A stretch of 64,000 bases of DNA from Hydractinia symbiolongicarpus (lineage: Eukaryota; Cnidaria; Hydrozoa; Anthoathecata; Hydractiniidae): contig NC_079888.1 of the NCBI RefSeq assembly GCF_029227915.1, forward strand, positions 9,097,001 to 9,161,000, given 5' to 3'. Made by a program: the position numbers and the translations under genes. Positions within the stretch are counted from its first letter, which is position 1. Each line of letters starts with the position of its first letter. Under the pieces are notes generated by a model. That model searched no databases. It was not told the DNA's origin and saw only the letters and a program-made list of their open reading frames with translations. Below, one piece after another: positions 52,238 through 64,000 of the stretch.

Positions 52238-54879
52238 AGGAATATTAGTGTCGAAGATAATTTATTTGTTACTTGCTATTATTAAAGAAATAAAGAAAAA
52301 AACGAAGAATTTTCTAAATTTCACATTTACATTGGATTTAATTAAACTATAAAAGAACGATAATAAAAACAAAAACATAATGAAAATACCATAATACTAA
52401 AATTATTTACTTGGAGACAAAACCGTCTATCAAAATCTTGTTATTCCCTTTTATTTAACGAAAAAAAAACACAAAATAATTTAACGTCTGTTATTTCTCT
52501 ATTTGTAATCAATTTAATGTTGATTTCAATCACTCAAATCGTTGAAGCATTAAGTTCTTTTGTTTTGAATTAATTAGTAAGCCTTAGTGGTTTAAACGTA
52601 CTTGAAAATTAATAAAGCGGGAACTTAGTGAATTGACGCGCATTTTTTATTTCTGGACACATGCAAGACAATAAAAATTTATAGGATACAGACACAATTT
52701 TTTTTAAAAAACGTCTAAATTTTAGCCGCAAATGTTCTTAATCCGAAAAATATTGAATATTTCGACAAGAAACAGGAAAAAATATGTACGATAACATACG
52801 GATGTTGTGGCGTAGGGGCAGGCGGCTGGGCGAGGGGGATGGGGGAATGGGGCTATGACCCCTGTTGTTTTTTAACGTAGCAGAAGGGCGCTATTGGATG
52901 CTTGAAATGAAGTGCACGGAATAGCGTTCTAAGAAATAAAATGCTCCATGCTGTTCACGAGAAAGTCAAGTGAATTTTGTCATGGAAATTTAAAAAACTT
53001 GCGGATTTCCCTTTTCTATAGGCTAGCGACGCTGGGGATAACGCATAATTGACTTGTTTTGTCAAATACTCTGATTTACTATTACGGGATAACCTGGGCA
53101 AGCGTGAAATTTTCTCTCACGTTAAAATCTAACAAAGCGAAAACAGTGAAACATTAAGCGCCATCGCACACAGACAATTTTTGTACCTACGAAGACTTTA
53201 TAGATGGATACTGATGAGCTGAAACCATAATTTTTTTTATTCCATGCAATGAACACAAATCTTAAGGACGAATTTTTTTCTTGTTCTGTGTTCTTATTCC
53301 ATTTATTGACATGTGAAATATATACAAGATTAGAGTGAAAATAAAAAAGTTATAAAACAAAATAAAATATGCATAAAGTCTGTAAAGATAAAAACCAGAC
53401 ACACATTCATTCAGTATGTCTGTGGTCCAACGTACTACATTAAACCAAGAGTTCAAGAGTCTTTTTTTTACTAATTTAGTTTAATTAAAACCTTTTGTTT
53501 TTCTAGATTTTTTTCAGCCTCATTGACCAACCTGTAAATAACCACGCCTTGCTGCTGTTAATTTCACAAATTCAAATATTTACAGTTCAAGTCAACAAAT
53601 GCAGCTTTTTAAAATTATATCGTCATAGTATGTACATATGGAACAAAAAATATTAAAAATTCTGACTAACTGGTGAATCAACAATCTCAAGGCGGACAAA
53701 GCATTAGATTAGAATAATTTCAACATTACATTCCCCCCCCCCCCCCCTCCCGACTTTTGTTATCGAATTAGCGTACATTCGTACTGAATAATACACATAT
53801 ATAATAGCACTAAGTAACTGCCACACTAACACTGGGCTGCCGAAAGTATCAATTCAAAGTTTTGTCCTCAGATTAATATGACATTCAAAATTTCCTAAAA
53901 TCATTCCATTAGAAAGATTATTACTAGTGAACAGTAGGTTAAGACTAATTCCATCACCATCAAATAAATATATAATAAATATTAAAAAATAAATACGAAA
54001 ACCTGCACCTGCACAGAGACAATCTATAAATAAATAAATAAATAAACCAAATATTTGCCACAAACACAATCGCATTCCATAAGTAAAATCAAACGGACAG
54101 TTCAAAACATAGCTGAAAAAAAAAAACAAATAAAGAAAAAAAACTATTTTAGTCTTATCATAAAACTATTTATTTGAGACTTGAAGTTTCTTAGAACTTG
54201 CCAAAAGAAATTATTTGCTGAGTCCCAACTTCTTATAAAAAAAAGTGTAACTAACTAACGAACGAACAAACAAATGAAAGAACGAACGAAAGAACGGACG
54301 GACGGACGGACAAAAATATGGACGATAAATACATTAACCTAAGAGTATCGACTCAAAATAAACGTCTTATTTCTCTTAGAGATTTCCTACATGACTAAAA
54401 TTCCTGATATATACCTCATTTTTAACCTATTTGGACCAGCATAAGCACATTGATAAAAGGCTGTAAAAAATTGAAGAACAAATGTGAATGCCAATATTTC
54501 AAAAAATAAATACAGTTCTGATTGACCAACCTGGCTTTTTTTTAACATATCAAAGGAATTACTGATATTCGTGACAGAGCGAATATCCTGTAACAATTAT
54601 GAACAAAGACAATATTTGCATCTGCTTTTTTTCTTCGTTTTTTAAAAGAAGTCTTGTCAAGAAGAGCCTTCATAATTTCAATCAATCTTATGTACTTGCA
54701 TAGCATAGTTATATAGTAGACCACGTTAAGAGTTTTTCCGTACACATCAAAAATTTCCTTCCTAATCTTTTTTGATTTGCTGCCATTCTTAAAATTTTTC
54801 ATTGAAAATGTCCTTTTTAAATTTCTTAAGAATCGCCTCCATGTCTTTAAAAATTAAAATTAAAATATATCTTATTTTT
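52238..54879. other. Mostly gene-free, with simple repeats; doubtful minus-strand exons near 54.5-54.8 kb
   Basis: A poly-C run occupies ~53731-53748, AAAT repeats ~54026-54046, and a GAAC/GGAC-type simple repeat ~54258-54312. On the minus strand, an 86-codon lysine-rich frame starts with ATG at 54802. A possible exon at 54602-54540 (acceptor TTGTTACAG, donor CAG|GTTGGT) reads DIRSVTNISNSFDMLKKSQ. I could not join these into a convincing gene, though one may exist downstream of the gene ending at 54880. Confidence 0.4.
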
Positions 54880-57800
54880 TTATTCTGTCACAGTCTCTGC
54901 AACTTTATTAATAACTAATCCTGAATTACTAATGTCGTGAGTGGTGTCGTTACTGGCTAATGCCTTATTATCGCTGCTAGTACTACAATTTTGACTCGAA
55001 TTTATAACATTCTGAGAAACATGAGTATCAACAACAATTTCTTCTTCTTCTGTATTCTCTTCCGCTTCTTTTTCCAAAGGAACGTCCATATCCTTGTTGT
55101 TGTTGTTTTTGTTGTTGTTGCTGTTGTTGTCCTTATCTTCTGAATTTAAAGGACTAAACAAAATAAAGATTTATTAAAAAAAAAAATATACAATAATTGA
55201 CAATATCCTAAAAGCAACTTTTAGCCCTTGTACAAAACGAACATTATACAGAAATTGCTCCAGGTTATAAAATAAACTTCACACGACGGCTATGGAATTC
55301 CAAAAAGTTCCAATTCAGTTTGAGAATATTTCTGATGGAGCCATGTAACTCTCTCTTAATTTGGAGACAGTGCAGACTTGAAACTGGACCGTCAAGCTAA
55401 AATACCGCCTATAAATACCGCGCATTTTCAAAAAGTAAATTCCAGGACTTTTTTTTTTTGTCTGATTAAAACAGAATTTCCAAGAAAAAGAAAGCTGGTA
55501 AATTCAAACGACCAAGAACACTAAAATCTAAACAAATTTTTTTAAAAGAAACACAATATTTCTGAACTTTTCACTGTTTTTATAGAGTCAAATTTGAGGT
55601 GTTATAAGGACTTCACGTGACAACTCGGTGAGAATCCAGCAGATTTGATACGTACTTGATAAAAACATTGTCATGTAAGCGAAGTTGCATGTTTTTTAAT
55701 GTTCTTGAGTGAACAAAATGATCGTCATCTAAAAAACAAAACAAATGATACAAGGAAACCTACACAGTTCCAGAATTTAAATCTGTCAATGTAACGTTCT
55801 TTTATCATTATTTTTTTACGTAGGAAAGTTTCTAATAGGACTGTTATCAACAAGGTTCCTGCGAAGAGGTTCCTAGTGCATTTAAAGCTCCCATTTGAGC
55901 TACGAAAGGCGCGCAAGCAGAGCAACCACTGATCTAGACAAAAACCAGACATATTTAAGATATCAATTATATTCTCATGCTGAATGCTAAGCAAAAATGA
56001 ACGATTCACACTTTTATAGTCATTTGCATAACTCAACTGAAGGCAAACACTTTGTCACAGGTCATAAGCAGGTTTCCGAAAATGTAAATAATTTTCAATA
56101 CAATTACTTCGCTGAATTGTCATATATGAATTAAAAAAAAAAATAATCATAAATAATAACAAAAAAGATAATCATAAATATATTTTTGTGAATATCTTAT
56201 ACATTACATTCTCGATGGACAAAGAAGTTAAATATGGCCGAATAGCTTTACTTTGTTAAGAAAGAGCACAAAAAGAAAGATTTTATGCGTTATCGAGGTT
56301 AAAAAAGTTGTTAAAATCTATTTTTGTTTCTAAGATATTTAGCTTCAAAGATTTACTTCTGACCTTTGCGACATCATCTGGGCTTTGGCCACCAATCAGT
56401 CCCTAAAAACAGTTTCGTCGTACGTAACACTTAAATTCATCTCTTGTGTAGCCATGTATAACCCCTCTGCCAATGTTTCTATCTTGTTACTTTGATTTAT
56501 CACCACCTTATTCTAATATATTACTTTTGGTAAATACCGATTCTTGCTGTGCATGTGTGTACATCATATTACAAGCCGAAAAAATTGAAGATGAAGTAAA
56601 CAAACTTTACCCAACATAAAAATCTTCAAATGATATTTAGTGGTTGGCAAAGCCAACAGCACAGTAAAATCTGGCGATTAACCACAATCAATTGTCAATT
56701 AAACAGATTTTATGCAAGTGTTGTCCCCAGGTTGGTGCACATACGTTAAAGTTTAGTTTAAAGTAATTACCACTATGTTACTTTTTACCACATGTTATCA
56801 CTATGTTACCACTATGTTACTTTTTGTTACCACTATGTTACCACCATGCTACTTTTTACCACTATGTTACCACCATGTCACCACTATGTTACCACTATGT
56901 TACCACCATGTTACCACATGTTACTTTTTACCACTATGTTACCACTATTTTACTTTTTGTTACCACTATGTTACTTGTATGGCGTCGTAGTATAGTGGTT
57001 ATCACTCTCGTATTTTGTGCGGGAGGCCAGGGTTCGATTCCCCTTGACGGCGATTCAATATGGGCAATTAAATATTACCATACCCTCGGGTTAGTCCAAG
57101 CTATGTGAGGGAAATTGGGGAGATAGCACACTATGTGGGCCGTTGGATGTGGCAGGGAGTTGTCTGGCAGAGCACTGACCCTAATTGAGTTTGCGTAGCT
57201 CAGAGAGCATTAAATACTCCAGGACTCCCAATCAAAGCCATGGTCCCTCCTGTAAATAATAGACAGGGTATTGTGAGGCTAGCCATGTAAAATATGCATA
57301 TATCTATCTATCTAGCTAGCTATCTATCCTAGAAATCGCTTGTCTCACTATGACAGCGAAAAAGCTTGCAAGTAGAATTTGTTTTTTTAAAAAAATCTTA
57401 ATAACTCATAAATTTTCTTGTTATTGGCCACAAATAAAGGGGCTAGGAAACGAGCCCATTGATTTTTGACATTAGTGACTTAGCTTAAGACTGCAGAAAA
57501 GATTATAGACAATGAACACAAAACTAACATGTTACCTCCAAAGGAAAAATAATATTAGCTAAAACAATGTTTTATCAAACAAAAAAATATTTTTTGTTAG
57601 GAATAAACTTTTGCAGATGACAAATAAAAAGCGGGAAAATATATCACCAAAATCGGAGTTGGATTTGCAGCAAAAGTTTTTTTTTTTAGGTAATTCTGAG
57701 TGTGACCTGTGTATTAATTTTTGGAAAATAATTTGTCTTGACATGTGAAAAGAAAATCTTACTAACACCTTGTGACTGGACATTAGTTTCGTGGAGGGGA

Positions 57801-58857
57801 GCTTTCAACTGCAAAAATAAGTTCCCCAATTTTTTAAAGCTCTATCAGGGCATAACTGGATAATAATAAAATTTACTGTCTCCTGAAAAATGCCAGATAT
57901 ACACTTCGTTATAACATAAGCAAAACTACTCGATACTTTTAATTTTTGGAAAATACCATTAAACCATAAAAAGTAATTATTTATAAACCGGTTGTCTATA
58001 TTGTTGCTATAACGTGAGGAATGTAATTTCCTGTGCTTGTGGATGGTCTGGTTATTACAACGTTATTTAGAATGTACAAGCTAATACCATCATAAAAATG
58101 TTTTTATTGTATATTATAATCTTTCTTGTATTTTTTTTGTAAAAATGATCAAAAAATGATTATCTCTTTTCAAGAAATCACAAAATGGAGCCATTAATAT
58201 GACCTTAAAAATCAAAAGTCGTACCAGTCAAATCCATAACATCCCAACTGTTGTTGTCATTTAGATCATTCATAAGGTTTTCGTCATTGTATCTCCTACA
58301 AAATACAGAAATCTTATCACATTCACATATAGACATGTCTAGGGCTTGTTACAAATAGATTTGCTATAAGGCGAATTATAACAATTAATAAAAGTAAGAG
58401 TTGTTTCTGCACTGTTGTTGTTGATGTTTTTTCATCGGCTTTAGTTTTCAAAAATATTTTGGCTTTGTTTATAGATAGCACTAGTCTAGTGAACTAAACG
58501 CATCATTTTTCCCTTTTTGATATTTTTGATGAGAGAAGGAAAAAAGAGAGCGTAAAAAAACACAGGGCAATGGCGAAAGCAGGGAAGAGAGACAGGTATC
58601 CTCTCTAAGATACCACCCATGTTTTAATAAATTTTGGTAATCTACAAATCCATTATATTTTTACAAAAACAACGACACATAATGCACACTGACAAAAAGA
58701 TATTTCTTACCATTTCCTTTTTGGCAAATAATCAATATATTTTTGTTGTCCTGTCTCCGGATTACTCCACACCCAAGTACGAAAACAGGAACCGAAAACT
58801 CTGTCGAGGAACACACTCATTATTGATGATTTCGAAAACACATTTTTTATAAAATAA
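54880..58857 (-). CDS. Unrecognised multi-exon gene with a 23-nt microexon
   Basis: Six exons join in frame with GT..AG sites: 58295-58225, 57801-57763, 57558-57536 (23 nt), 56402-56357, 55728-55656 and 55153-54880, ending TAA. A probable earlier exon, 58857-58711, is open and contains an ATG giving MSVFLDRVFGSCFRTW with VWSNPETGQQKYIDYL; it needs an intermediate exon (2-nt phase gap) to join. The conserved-looking core reads TNIIFPLEGLIGGQSPDDVA then DDHFVHSRTLKNMQLRLHDN. The last exon (91 codons) is Asn/Glu-rich, low complexity, with a polyasparagine-like tract. I do not recognise the family. Phase agreement over six exons, including the microexon, argues for a real gene. The intron between the 23-nt and 46-nt exons contains a minisatellite and a SINE. 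Confidence 0.6.
56768..56976 (+). repeat. TTACCACTATG minisatellite
   Basis: Variants of an 11-bp unit, TTACCACTATG, alternate with TTACTTTTTG for about 200 bp. It directly abuts the 5' end of SINE copy 4, possibly an expanded target region. The open frames across it are repeat artefacts. Confidence 0.9.
56981..57328 (+). mobile_element. tRNA-headed SINE, copy 4
   Basis: The head carries GTAGTATAGTGGTTA (box A) and GGTTCGATTCCCC (box B), very close to tRNA-Asp. The body matches copies 1 and 3 with scattered changes, and the tail is ATCT/AGCT repeats. It lies in an intron of the unrecognised minus-strand gene, in antisense orientation. Confidence 0.88.
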
Positions 58858-60232
58858 CTGAAAGAACAAAATATTTATGAATTATTTAATACACATAAGC
58901 ATACAGCCAAAATGGCAGGCAACTATACACAAGTATGAGAAGGATAGGGCATAAAACGAGTAGCAGTTAAACTGAAGATTTTTGACATTAAATAAAAATT
59001 TTGTTTTATAAAGCTTGATTGAATGGTTTGTAAAGCTGTACAGCTTGATTTAAATGAATAGTTTCACAAACCATTGTGAAATTTTAACTTGGAGATGTTT
59101 GATAACCAGCAACAACAGTTGTTAATCTAGCTTGGTTAAACAATCAGACATGATGGAAGGGTGGAAAGTACACAATGAGTGAAATTTAGCAATAGTATTG
59201 AAAAAGTGAGTATATAAGGATATTTTTTTTCAAATAAATTTTCACAAAACCCCTGCTAAGCAGTGCCTTTTGTGTGCTTGAAGATTAATATTAATTAATA
59301 AAGGTTGAATTATAAAATCAAAAACTATAAAAATTATAAAAACACTACTGAACAAAATAAAAATTATACGTTAAATATAGACTATGGTCAAATAGTATTT
59401 TTTTAACTCAAAGAAAGAAAGGGCTGCAAGCAAAAAATACTAGACGCCAACTTTGTAATTGTAAAAGTAGTTACGTGGTTAAACGTGGTTAAGACTAAAA
59501 TTGTTATGACAATATATAACAAAATTTTTTTCTTTAGCTAAAATAAAAAAGACAGAAAATTTTCGTCATAACACCCTCCTCCGTTATAAATAACTTCCAA
59601 AACAACAGCAGCACATTCTGTATAATTTTTAAAACAACACAAGAAAAAGTCTTTCTGCATGTGGCAATTGATCACCATAACTATAATTAGATATCATGCT
59701 GACTCTCTGGTTGTGAAAGAACATGCTGGAAGTGATTTCACATAATGAAAGTAGCGAAAGCATTTAAAGAAGTAGACAGAAAGGTTGAACTTTATTTGAA
59801 ATTTATTTTTTAATTTTTTTTTTAATTTAAAAAGAGCAACTAAATTAAAAAAAATTTAAATTTTTTTCTTTAATATAACTCGCGAGTAACATGATATATC
59901 TTTTTAAGGATTTACTGGCGAGTAGTTTAATTATTGCGTACTTGGGTTATTAAAAAGATTACTCTTATTGTACTCTTATTGTACTCGCATTGTACTCTCA
60001 CTCTGAATTATTTTACTCGCATTTATTTGTACCAGTACTCTCAAAGATGTGTAGCTTTACTCGCAAGTGACCTTAAAAATAAATAATTTACAACTTATTC
60101 GTCGTCAGAAAAAAAAAAATTCCCCGATTAGTGCACGCCTGAGGTATTTAGTGTTATTTTTTAGCGTGCGAAGATCGTACAGGCGTGTGTGTGGGCACGT
60201 GCGATCGCACGCCATTCCTGACGAGGCCTGTA
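58858..60232. other. Gene-free stretch
   Basis: AT-rich DNA with no supported exon. It may contain 5' exons of the minus-strand gene ending at 54880. Around 59880-60070 the hexamer-like phrase ACTCGC recurs several times. Near 60196 a GTGCGATCGCAC palindrome resembles the one near 34174. Confidence 0.4.
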
Positions 60233-60690
60233 TAAGGGTTTAAAAATTTTGCTGACATCACCAAGGACCTGCTAAATATCACAAAAAAAATTTGTATACC
60301 CATTGCCTTCATTGTATAGATCTTGAACAACAAAAAACAAATGTATATGATCATGTACTTTTGACAAACGGAGACGGAAATATTGTGGGTTAAAGGGTTT
60401 TTAATGATGTCATCAACCCATCCATACCCAAATTGGTGCCAGGTGGTCCTTAGTTGCCCACACGGTGAAAAATGACGTCACCACCTTGTTTCCAAGTTAT
60501 TTGGCCTTAAAGTTTTAAGTGCACTATAATGGCTTCATTAACTTAAATTAGAATATTGACGTCGCGCCATAACGTCAGAATGTTTAACATTTGAGACATA
60601 AGTTTCTCGGCTACATCTAAGGAAAATAAACACATCCACTTTGTCTGTTACAGACACACACACGGTGGCATATTATTATATAGATGTTTT
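60233..60690 (-). repeat. Dispersed repeat family A, copy 3 (inverted)
   Basis: In reverse orientation this matches copies 1 and 2, sharing CCGTGTGTGTGTCTGTAACA as the outer end, the CAAAGTGGATGTG phrase, and the GACGTTATGGCGCGACGTC block with copy 1. It is truncated on its inner side. Confidence 0.7.
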
Positions 60691-60819
60691 TTTTCTTAAC
60701 TAATATTAGTAAATAGGTGCCACACAGCACACACACATCATATCCTTTAAAAGTTGTCACATAAGTTGTTAGAGTCAAAAGGGCTTAGCGTGGAAAACAT
60801 TCAGAAAGGGGTATAGCTA

Positions 60820-61540
60820 GCTGTTCTGCCCAGATTGCGAAAATGGCCTGTTTATAAACAGGACATTGGGATTATATACACATGGCCTGATTATGTTTTT
60901 TTTGCGCTGATTATGCTGTGGTGACCAGATTATAAAGGCTAATAAAATGGCTGGCCAGGCAGGCTGTGATTAGCATTTACTTCGAACTTTTGTGAATGAA
61001 ACATTGACCAGGCATGGCGAAAGAAAAAAGTCTTGACATAATTTTTCTCTGCAGGGATAAAACACCATTAAAAACTACGCATAGTAAGAAAAAAATGTTG
61101 ACGCAATTCTTAGCATAAACTCCTCTTGTGAGTACATTTCAACATAATATATATAATATTCGTTTTGCAGGAATTAAGTTTTGGGAAAAGTTATTAAACT
61201 TGTGAATCTTAAAATTTAGTTTTCACGAAATTTTGTTTCATTTGAGAACAATAACAACTTTGCCACCAAAGCTATTTGCTTGTCAGAGTGATGATGAATG
61301 ATATAAAAGCCAACCTGCCCCGATTATGATTGTTCTATAGGTACCAAATAATAGTTTTAACTGTTGTGTACATAAGTGCCTAATATATAATATAAAAAGT
61401 GTCATGTTGTACAGGAAGCTTGCATCCTGATTATGTTGCCCTGGTTATGTATTTTCTGCCCTGTTTATAAACAGAGGACAAGCTGCCTTACATAATCCGG
61501 GCAGCATTCATATGATCCGGGCAGAACATAATTCGGGGAA
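60820..61540. repeat. Possible MITE with inverted TTCTGCCC and CTGTTTATAAACAG motifs
   Basis: The left side carries GTTCTGCCCAGATT and GCCTGTTTATAAACAGG. The right side carries CCCTGTTTATAAACAG and, inverted, two AT.ATCCGGGCAG copies. Between them the phrase CTGATTATG recurs. The arrangement suggests a short TIR element with sub-terminal repeats, but exact ends and a target duplication were not found. Confidence 0.4.
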
Positions 61541-61729
61541 CGACTTCATTTAGCACCGGGCTTATTGGTCCCGACACACGACGTACAACATAACTAGTAC
61601 CCTTCATACTTTATCGATATTAAAAGTCCGACAGACGTTCAGTCATACTTCTCCAACCAAATGGACCCGACAAATGAAACCGCATTATCCGACATCCTCT
61701 CTATATAACAAATACATATATTTTCTGTC

Positions 61730-64000
61730 AATAATCCATAACCAACGTAATATCGCATAATACTGCATAATACTGCATAATACCTTCATAATTCAAAAAA
61801 AGTACATAAATTTTCTGTCGATGGCCATAACAACGTAATATCGCATAATACTGCATAATACCTTCATAATTCATAAAAAACACATAAATTTTCTGTCGAT
61901 GGCCATACCAACGTAATATCGCATAATACTGCATAATACTGCATAATACCTTCATAATTCAAAAAAAGTACATAAATTTTCTGTCGATGGCTATACCAAC
62001 GTAATATCGCATAATACTGCATAATACCTTCATAATTCAAAAAAAGTACTTAAATTTTCTGTCGATGGCCATAACAACGTAATATCGCATAATACTGCAT
62101 AATACCTTCATAATTCATAAAAAACACATAAATTTTCTGTCGATGGCCATACCAACGTAATATCGCATAATACTGCATAATACTGCATAATACCTTCATA
62201 ATTCAAAAAAAGTACATAAATTTTCTGTCGATGGCCATAACAACGTAATATCGCATAATACTGCATAATACCTTCATAATACTCTCTGTCGTTACATAAA
62301 AAATACAAAAATTTTCTGTCGATGGCCATACCAACGTAATATCGCATAATACTGCATAATACTGCATAATACCTTCATAATTCATAAAAAACACATAAAT
62401 TTTCTGTCGATGGCCATACCAACGTAATATCGCATAATACTGCATAATACTGCATAATACCTTCATAATTCAAAAAAAGTACATAAATTTTCTGTCGATG
62501 GCTATACCAACGTAATATCGCATAATACTGCATAATACCTTCATAATTCAAAAAAAGTACTTAAATTTTCTGTCGATGGCCATAACAACGTAATATCGCA
62601 TAATACTGCATAATACCTTCATAATTCAAAAAAAGTACTTAAATTTTCTGTCGATGGCCATAACAACGTAATATCGCATAATACTGCATAATACTGCATA
62701 ATACCTTTATAATTCAAAAAAAGTACATAAATTTTCTGTCGATGGCCATAACAACGTAATATCGCATAATACTGCATAATACCTTCATAATTCAAAAAAA
62801 GTACTTAAATTTTCTGTCGATGGCCATACCAACGTAATATCGCATAATACTGCATAATACTGCATAATACCTTCATAATTCATAAAAAACACATAAATTT
62901 TCTGTCGATGGCCATACCAACGTAATATCGCATAATACTGCATAATACTGCATAATACTGCATAATACCTTTATAATTCAAAAAAAGTACTTAAATTTTC
63001 TGTCGATGGCCATAACAACGTAATATCGCATAATACTGCATAATACCTTCATAATTCATAAAAAACACATAAATTTTCTGTCGATGGCCATACCAACGTA
63101 ATATCGCATAATACTGCATAATACTGCATAATACCTTCATAATTCATAAAAAACACATAAATTTTCTGTCGATGGCCATACCAACGTAATATCGCATAAT
63201 ACTGCATAATACTGCATAATACCTTTATAATTCAAAAAAAGTACTTAAATTTTCTGTCGATGGCCATACCAACGTAATATCGCATAATACTGCATAATAC
63301 TGCATAATACCTTCATAATTCATAAAAAACACATAAATTTTCTGTCGATGGCCATACCAACGTAATATCGCATAATACTGCATAATACTGCATAATACTT
63401 TTATAATTCAAAAAAAGTACTTAAATTTTCTGTCGATGGCCATAACAACGTAATATCGCATAATACTGCATAATACCTTCATAATTCATAAAAAACACAT
63501 AAATTTTCTGTCGATGGCCATACCAACGTAATATCGCATAATACTGCATAATACCTTCATAATACTCTCTGTCGTTACATAAAAAATACAAAAATTTTCT
63601 GTCGATGGCCATACCAACGTAATATCACATAATACTGCATAATACTGCATAATACCTTTATAATTCATAAAAATTACATAAATTTTCTGTCGATGGCCAT
63701 ACCAACGTAATATCGCATAATACTGCATAATACCTTCATAATACTCTCTGTCGTTCCATAAAAAATACATATTTTTTCTGTCGATGGCCATACCAACGTA
63801 ATATCGCATAATACTGCATAATACCTTCATAATTCATAAAAAATACATAAATTTTCTGTCGATGGCCATACCAAAGTAATATCGCATAATACTGCATAAT
63901 ACCTTCATAATACTCTCTATCGTTCCATAAAAAATACAAATTTTTTTTGTCGATGGCCATAGCAACGTAATATCACAGAATACAGCATAATACCTTCATA
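61730..64000. repeat. 78/88-bp satellite array, continuing past the window
   Basis: Monomers of 78 bp contain CTGTCGATGGCCATA, CAACGTAATATCGCATAATA and CCTTCATAATTC. A nested 10-bp unit, ACTGCATAAT, is present once, twice or three times per monomer, giving lengths of 78, 88 and 98 bp. Some monomers carry an alternate ACTCTCTGTCGTT segment. About 28 monomers are seen and the array has no end at the window edge. Neighbouring units are very similar, implying recent homogenisation. Open frames across it are artefacts. Confidence 0.97.

Noticed and set aside
53854-54129. 91-codon minus-strand frame rich in Phe/Leu/Ile
   Set aside because: It is AT-rich sequence crossing an AAAT simple repeat, with no splice or family support.
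56775-57108. Three overlapping cysteine/tyrosine/histidine-rich plus-strand frames
   Set aside because: They are translations of the 11-bp minisatellite in three frames, running into the SINE.
61728-63960. Several 63-114 residue minus-strand frames with repeated EGIMQYYA-like blocks
   Set aside because: They are satellite monomers read in frame, differing only through 10-bp unit number.
61730-64000. CRISPR-like array
   Set aside because: The units are contiguous satellite monomers with no unique spacers, and this is eukaryotic DNA.

Overview
The window is AT-rich nuclear DNA from a multicellular eukaryote. Genes are cut by many GT..AG introns, protein-coding content is sparse, and introns and intergenic DNA carry several transposon families, a tRNA-derived SINE and a satellite array. 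Intron-rich conserved genes, TTAA-class DNA transposons, a Penelope-like element and splice acceptors lying directly before start codons fit an invertebrate metazoan. A cnidarian, perhaps a hydrozoan, is my best guess, but this is inference. All spliced models were built by hand from reading-frame continuity, GT/AG sites and recalled protein families; no search was run.

Left third (1-25 kb). The main gene is an XPC/Rad4 nucleotide-excision-repair damage sensor on the minus strand (18943 down to 5100). I reconstruct 18 exons in one continuous frame, 969 residues. Two further minus-strand genes lie head to tail upstream of it: a SUI1/eIF1-like translation factor (19838-19335) and the 3' part of an unrecognised gene (25075-20308). 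The XPC introns hold a TTAA-flanked piggyBac-type MITE, a long near-perfect hairpin and a dispersed repeat.

Middle (25-45 kb). This is a transposon-rich stretch: a decayed piggyBac element with TTAA ends, tRNA-headed SINE copies, a Kolobok-like TTAA element carrying a THAP zinc-finger exon, ~50-60 bp minisatellites, and a young Ty3/gypsy LTR retrotransposon with identical LTRs, a 5-bp target duplication and an intact 1432-residue Gag-Pol. That element sits 18 bp upstream of the start codon of a small four-exon plus-strand gene (42355-47269). The first intron of that gene contains a long (TA)n tract and a fold-back Penelope-like element fragment.

Right third (45-64 kb). A single-coding-exon secreted protein (51481-52206) is followed by an unrecognised multi-exon minus-strand gene (58857-54880) with a 23-nt microexon and an intronic SINE. 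A 78/88-bp satellite begins near 61.7 kb and runs off the window end.

No genuine tRNA, rRNA or CRISPR locus was found. The genes do not form an obvious pathway; XPC and the SUI1 factor are ordinary housekeeping functions. The most notable material is the mobile-element biology and its closeness to host exons and start codons.
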